NCBI GenBank assembly: GCA_001701075.1
Contig: DAAK01000220.1
Coordinates: 1-9,247, forward strand
DNA length: 9,247 bases
Source of the DNA: Bacteroidales bacterium GP3
GTDB lineage: Bacteria; Bacteroidota; Bacteroidia; Bacteroidales; Muribaculaceae
Reading direction: 5' to 3'
Positions within the stretch are counted from its first letter, which is position 1. Every line of letters starts with the position of its first letter. The translations under genes were made by a program, and so were the position numbers. This document shows, piece after piece, positions 7,160-9,247 of the stretch. Under the pieces are notes generated by a model. It had not been told where the DNA came from, did not search any database, and was given only the letters and a program-made list of their open reading frames with translations.

Positions 7160-7171
7160 ATTCCATAATAG

Positions 7172-7792
7172 TTAAAAATCGGTGAAATGGGCTGAGGGGA
7201 AATGCTGCTGGATGTAGCGCTTGAGATATTCGATTGTGTCGGCGCAGATGATAGGGTCTTTGTCGAAGTGATGGTTGTAGACTACTTCTGCTAATTCAAT
7301 GCCATATTGCTCTATGGCATACAGGGTAAGCAATGTGTGGTTTATAGAGCCAAGTTGACCATTTGTCACAACTATTGTGGGCAAATGATGGTCGCGGATA
7401 TAGTCAATTGTCAAATACTCTCCTACGAGCGGAACCATTATGCCACCTGCTCCTTCTATCAAGACTACATCATAGCGCGATTCGAGAGTCTCAGTGGCCT
7501 TCTCAATCTTGCCAAAATCAATAGCTCTTTTATCTATCTTTGAGGCAAGATCAGGAGAGCATGGATAGCTGAATATCTCAGGAGCTGTGATCATTTCCTT
7601 GTCTTCAACAGTCATAGGAATCCCCATAATCTGACGATGCACTTCGATGTCTTCACTTCTCCCTTCGTTGCCTGTCTGAATGAATTTCTGGGTAATGACG
7701 CTCTTGCCTTCTTGCATATAGCGGGTGGCAAGCCATCCTGTAGCCCAACTTTTGCCAACATCCGTTCCAATCCCCGTCACAAAATATTTCAT
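7172..7792 (-). CDS. bioD: ATP-dependent dethiobiotin synthetase
   Basis: Cytosolic enzyme of 206 residues that carboxylates 7,8-diaminopelargonate with CO2 and ATP to close the ureido ring of dethiobiotin, the substrate of BioB. The P-loop is at the N-terminus: VTGIGTDVGKSWATG with K14 and S15. KFIQTG (K36) is the second lysine motif, usually KP(V/I)xTG, so Phe replaces the common Pro. EGAGGIMVPL around 114-123 is the conserved Mg/substrate loop. SPDLASKID around 80-88 corresponds to the usual SPHLAA segment, with Asp in place of His; this may be lineage variation. VVTNGQLGSINHTLLT is also family-typical. The ATG at 7792 opens directly on the first beta strand. It lies 130 bases downstream of glyA on the same strand; I see no TAnnTTTG promoter in that gap, so read-through from glyA is possible. 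Confidence 0.94.
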   Translation of the reverse strand: MKYFVTGIGTDVGKSWATGWLATRYMQEGKSVITQKFIQTGNEGRSEDIEVHRQIMGIPMTVEDKEMITAPEIFSYPCSPDLASKIDKRAIDFGKIEKATETLESRYDVVLIEGAGGIMVPLVGEYLTIDYIRDHHLPTIVVTNGQLGSINHTLLTLYAIEQYGIELAEVVYNHHFDKDPIICADTIEYLKRYIQQHFPSAHFTDF

Positions 7793-7830
7793 AACTTTAT
7801 GATGAATGCTTAATTCATTGCATATATATA

Positions 7831-7850
7831 CCCCAGACTGAAGTCTGGGG
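7831..7850. repeat. Perfect 9-bp palindrome (CCCCAGACT / AGTCTGGGG)
   Basis: Two 9-base arms are separated by GA and are perfectly complementary, so about 8 bp form a stem with a TGAA loop. AT-rich sequence flanks it (tatatata before, tttatgtata after). Candidate REP-type repeat or glyA terminator; read on the minus strand it is followed by TATATATATG rather than a pure T-run. Confidence 0.6.
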
Positions 7851-7864
7851 TTTATGTATAATAA

Positions 7865-7881
7865 TCAGGTCTCCGACCTGA
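7865..7881. repeat. Second palindrome (TCAGGTC / GACCTGA)
   Basis: A perfect 7-bp stem with a TCC loop, 14 bases from the first palindrome and in the same glyA-bioD gap. On the minus strand it precedes an AT-rich stretch (TTATTATACATAAA). The two palindromes differ in sequence, so this is a composite pair rather than a duplicated unit. Confidence 0.55.
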
Positions 7882-7922
7882 ATTCTATTCTTAAAAATGG
7901 AATAAAGAACTGAACAGTCTTG

Positions 7923-9203
7923 TTAGTAAGCGAACATTGGATAATCGTTCATCAGTTCGTTGACCTCGCGACGAACGTTGGCGATTTCCTCTTCATTGTC
8001 TGCATTGGTCAGAACGCGGTCGATAAGCTCAGCTATCTTCACCATCAGTTCTTCTTTTGCGCCACGAGTAGTGATGGCAGCCGTACCAAAACGGAGACCT
8101 GAGGTAAGGAATGGACTGCGGCTATCATATGGCACCATATTCTTGTTGGCAGTGATGTCAGCCTCAACAAGCACACGCTCAGCCTTCTTTCCGCTCATAT
8201 CGGGGAATTTAGTGCGAAGGTCGACAAGCATGCAGTGGTTGTCAGTACCATCAGATATAATCTTATATCCACGTTTTGAAAGTTCCTCGGCAAGCACCTT
8301 GGCATTCTTCTGCACCTGAAGAGCGTATTCTTTCCATTCCGGCTGAAGAGCCTCACCAAAAGCCACTGCCTTAGCGGCTATCACGTGCTCAAGCGGACCA
8401 CCCTGTACTCCAGGGAACACTGCGCTGTCGAGAAGTGCCGACATCTTCTTGATTTCGCCCTTAGGAGTCTTTTTGCCCCAAGGATTATCGAAATCCTTGC
8501 CCATAAGAATCATGCCGCCACGTGGGCCACGGAGAGTCTTGTGGGTTGTCGTGGTGACGATGTGTGCATGTTTCACTGGGTTTTCGAGCAATCCAGCGGC
8601 AATAAGACCAGCAGGGTGAGCCATGTCGACCATAAAGATAGCACCGATTTCATCAGCAAGTTTGCGGATACGGGCATAATCCCATTCGCGGCTGTAGGCA
8701 CTTGCGCCGGCAATGATCAGCTTAGGACGCTCTGCGCGGGCCTTTTCTTCCATCTCCTCATAGTTCACGCGGCCATCCTCTTCCTTTACGGTGTAGCTTA
8801 TAGGCTGGAAAACGAGTCCGGAGAAGTTGACAGGGCTACCATGGCTGAGGTGGCCACCATGGCTAAGATCCATACCCATGAACTTGTCGCCAGGCTGAAG
8901 GCAAGCCATGAATACAGCCATATTAGCCTGAGCTCCGGAATGGGGTTGTACATTCACCCATTCAGCATCGAAAAGCTTCTTAGCACGTTCGATAGCTATA
9001 TTCTCAGCCTCATCCACCACTTGGCAACCGCCATAGTAGCGTTTGCCGGGATAGCCCTCGGCATATTTGTTGGTAAGGCAGCTGCCCATAGCACGCATCA
9101 CTTCATCGCTGACGAAGTTTTCGCTTGCAATCAGTTCGATACCGCGACGCTGACGAAGGTGCTCACGGTCGATGATGTCAAATATTTCGTTATCTCTTTT
9201 CAT
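7923..9203 (-). CDS. glyA: Serine hydroxymethyltransferase
   Basis: PLP enzyme of 426 residues, full length for bacterial SHMT. It interconverts serine and glycine while loading one-carbon units on tetrahydrofolate. Motifs in order: GIELIASENFVS around 21-32, LTNKYAEGYPGKRYYGG around 43-59, NVQPHSGAQAN around 84-94, MDLSHGGHLSHG around 111-122, FMVDMAHPAGLIAAG around 190-204 with the PLP-contacting Asp, and VTTTTHKTLRGPRGG with the Schiff-base lysine K222. The C-terminal part retains PYDSRSPFLTSGLRFGTAA. The ATG at 9203 gives the usual MKRDNEIFDIIDREHLRQRRGIELIASE-type beginning, stated here only in outline. A tandem repeat starts seven bases upstream; the promoter probably lies outside the window. 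Not a biotin gene; the link to downstream bioD is positional only. Confidence 0.97.
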   Translation of the reverse strand: MKRDNEIFDIIDREHLRQRRGIELIASENFVSDEVMRAMGSCLTNKYAEGYPGKRYYGGCQVVDEAENIAIERAKKLFDAEWVNVQPHSGAQANMAVFMACLQPGDKFMGMDLSHGGHLSHGSPVNFSGLVFQPISYTVKEEDGRVNYEEMEEKARAERPKLIIAGASAYSREWDYARIRKLADEIGAIFMVDMAHPAGLIAAGLLENPVKHAHIVTTTTHKTLRGPRGGMILMGKDFDNPWGKKTPKGEIKKMSALLDSAVFPGVQGGPLEHVIAAKAVAFGEALQPEWKEYALQVQKNAKVLAEELSKRGYKIISDGTDNHCMLVDLRTKFPDMSGKKAERVLVEADITANKNMVPYDSRSPFLTSGLRFGTAAITTRGAKEELMVKIAELIDRVLTNADNEEEIANVRREVNELMNDYPMFAY

Positions 9204-9209
9204 GTTATA

Positions 9210-9244
9210 GTTGTCAGATTTCAGTTGTCAGATTTCAGATTTCA
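9210..9244. repeat. Short tandem repeat just upstream of glyA
   Basis: The 14-base unit GTTGTCAGATTTCA occurs twice in direct succession (9210-9223 and 9224-9237). A 7-base partial copy GATTTCA follows at 9238-9244, then GTT, and the window ends, so the array may continue. It begins seven bases upstream of the glyA ATG and falls in its leader or promoter region. Confidence 0.8.
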
Positions 9245-9247
9245 GTT

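Noticed and set aside
7132..7171. Strong bidirectional intrinsic terminator
   Set aside because: The 7-bp stem is real, but no clear T-run follows on either strand, so I list it only as a low-confidence terminator.
7793..7830. Independent promoter for bioD
   Set aside because: No TAnnTTTG box occurs on the minus strand in the glyA-bioD gap. The tatata run alone is not enough to call a promoter.

Overview
The window reads as chromosome from a Bacteroidota bacterium, most likely order Bacteroidales. The family is less certain: a gut Bacteroides or Muribaculaceae-type genome is a guess. The evidence is the Bacteroidales-style protein sequences (GlyA, LpxH, the fused BioG-BioC), two small outer-membrane beta-barrels, the near absence of Shine-Dalgarno sequences, and a divergent pair of TAnnTTTG-type promoters. 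Gene density is very high, no stretch over 300 bases lacks a gene, and I see no tRNA, rRNA, CRISPR array or complete mobile element.

Layout, left to right. (1) Bases 1-2389, plus strand: the 3' part of bioA, a small DUF59/MIP18-type Fe-S assembly protein, and lpxH (lipid A synthesis), tightly packed. (2) Bases 2330-4345, minus strand: a DEDDy 3'-5' exonuclease, a small two-helix membrane protein and bioF, closely spaced or overlapping in that transcription order. The bioF end overlaps the lpxH end by 60 bp, tail to tail. (3) Bases 4399-4446: two interleaved divergent promoters. (4) Bases 4538-7131, plus strand: two paralogous outer-membrane beta-barrel proteins followed after 11 bp by a BioG-BioC fusion. 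(5) Bases 7172-9203, minus strand: glyA, then a 130-bp spacer with two strong palindromes, then bioD. A short tandem repeat lies directly upstream of glyA.

The theme is biotin synthesis split across both strands. BioC (C-terminal half of the fusion) methylates malonyl-ACP to start pimeloyl synthesis, and BioG (N-terminal half) removes the methyl ester from pimeloyl-ACP. BioF condenses pimeloyl-ACP with alanine to KAPA, BioA aminates KAPA to DAPA, and BioD closes the ureido ring to dethiobiotin. Only BioB is absent and could lie just outside, for instance upstream of bioA. The biotin genes are interleaved with envelope genes (lpxH, two OMPs), Fe-S assembly, an exonuclease and one-carbon metabolism. 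This suggests a rearranged biotin locus rather than one compact operon. I found no wholly new system; the best leads are the OMP-OMP-bioGC unit, the overlapping lpxH/bioF ends, the interleaved promoters and the paired palindromes.
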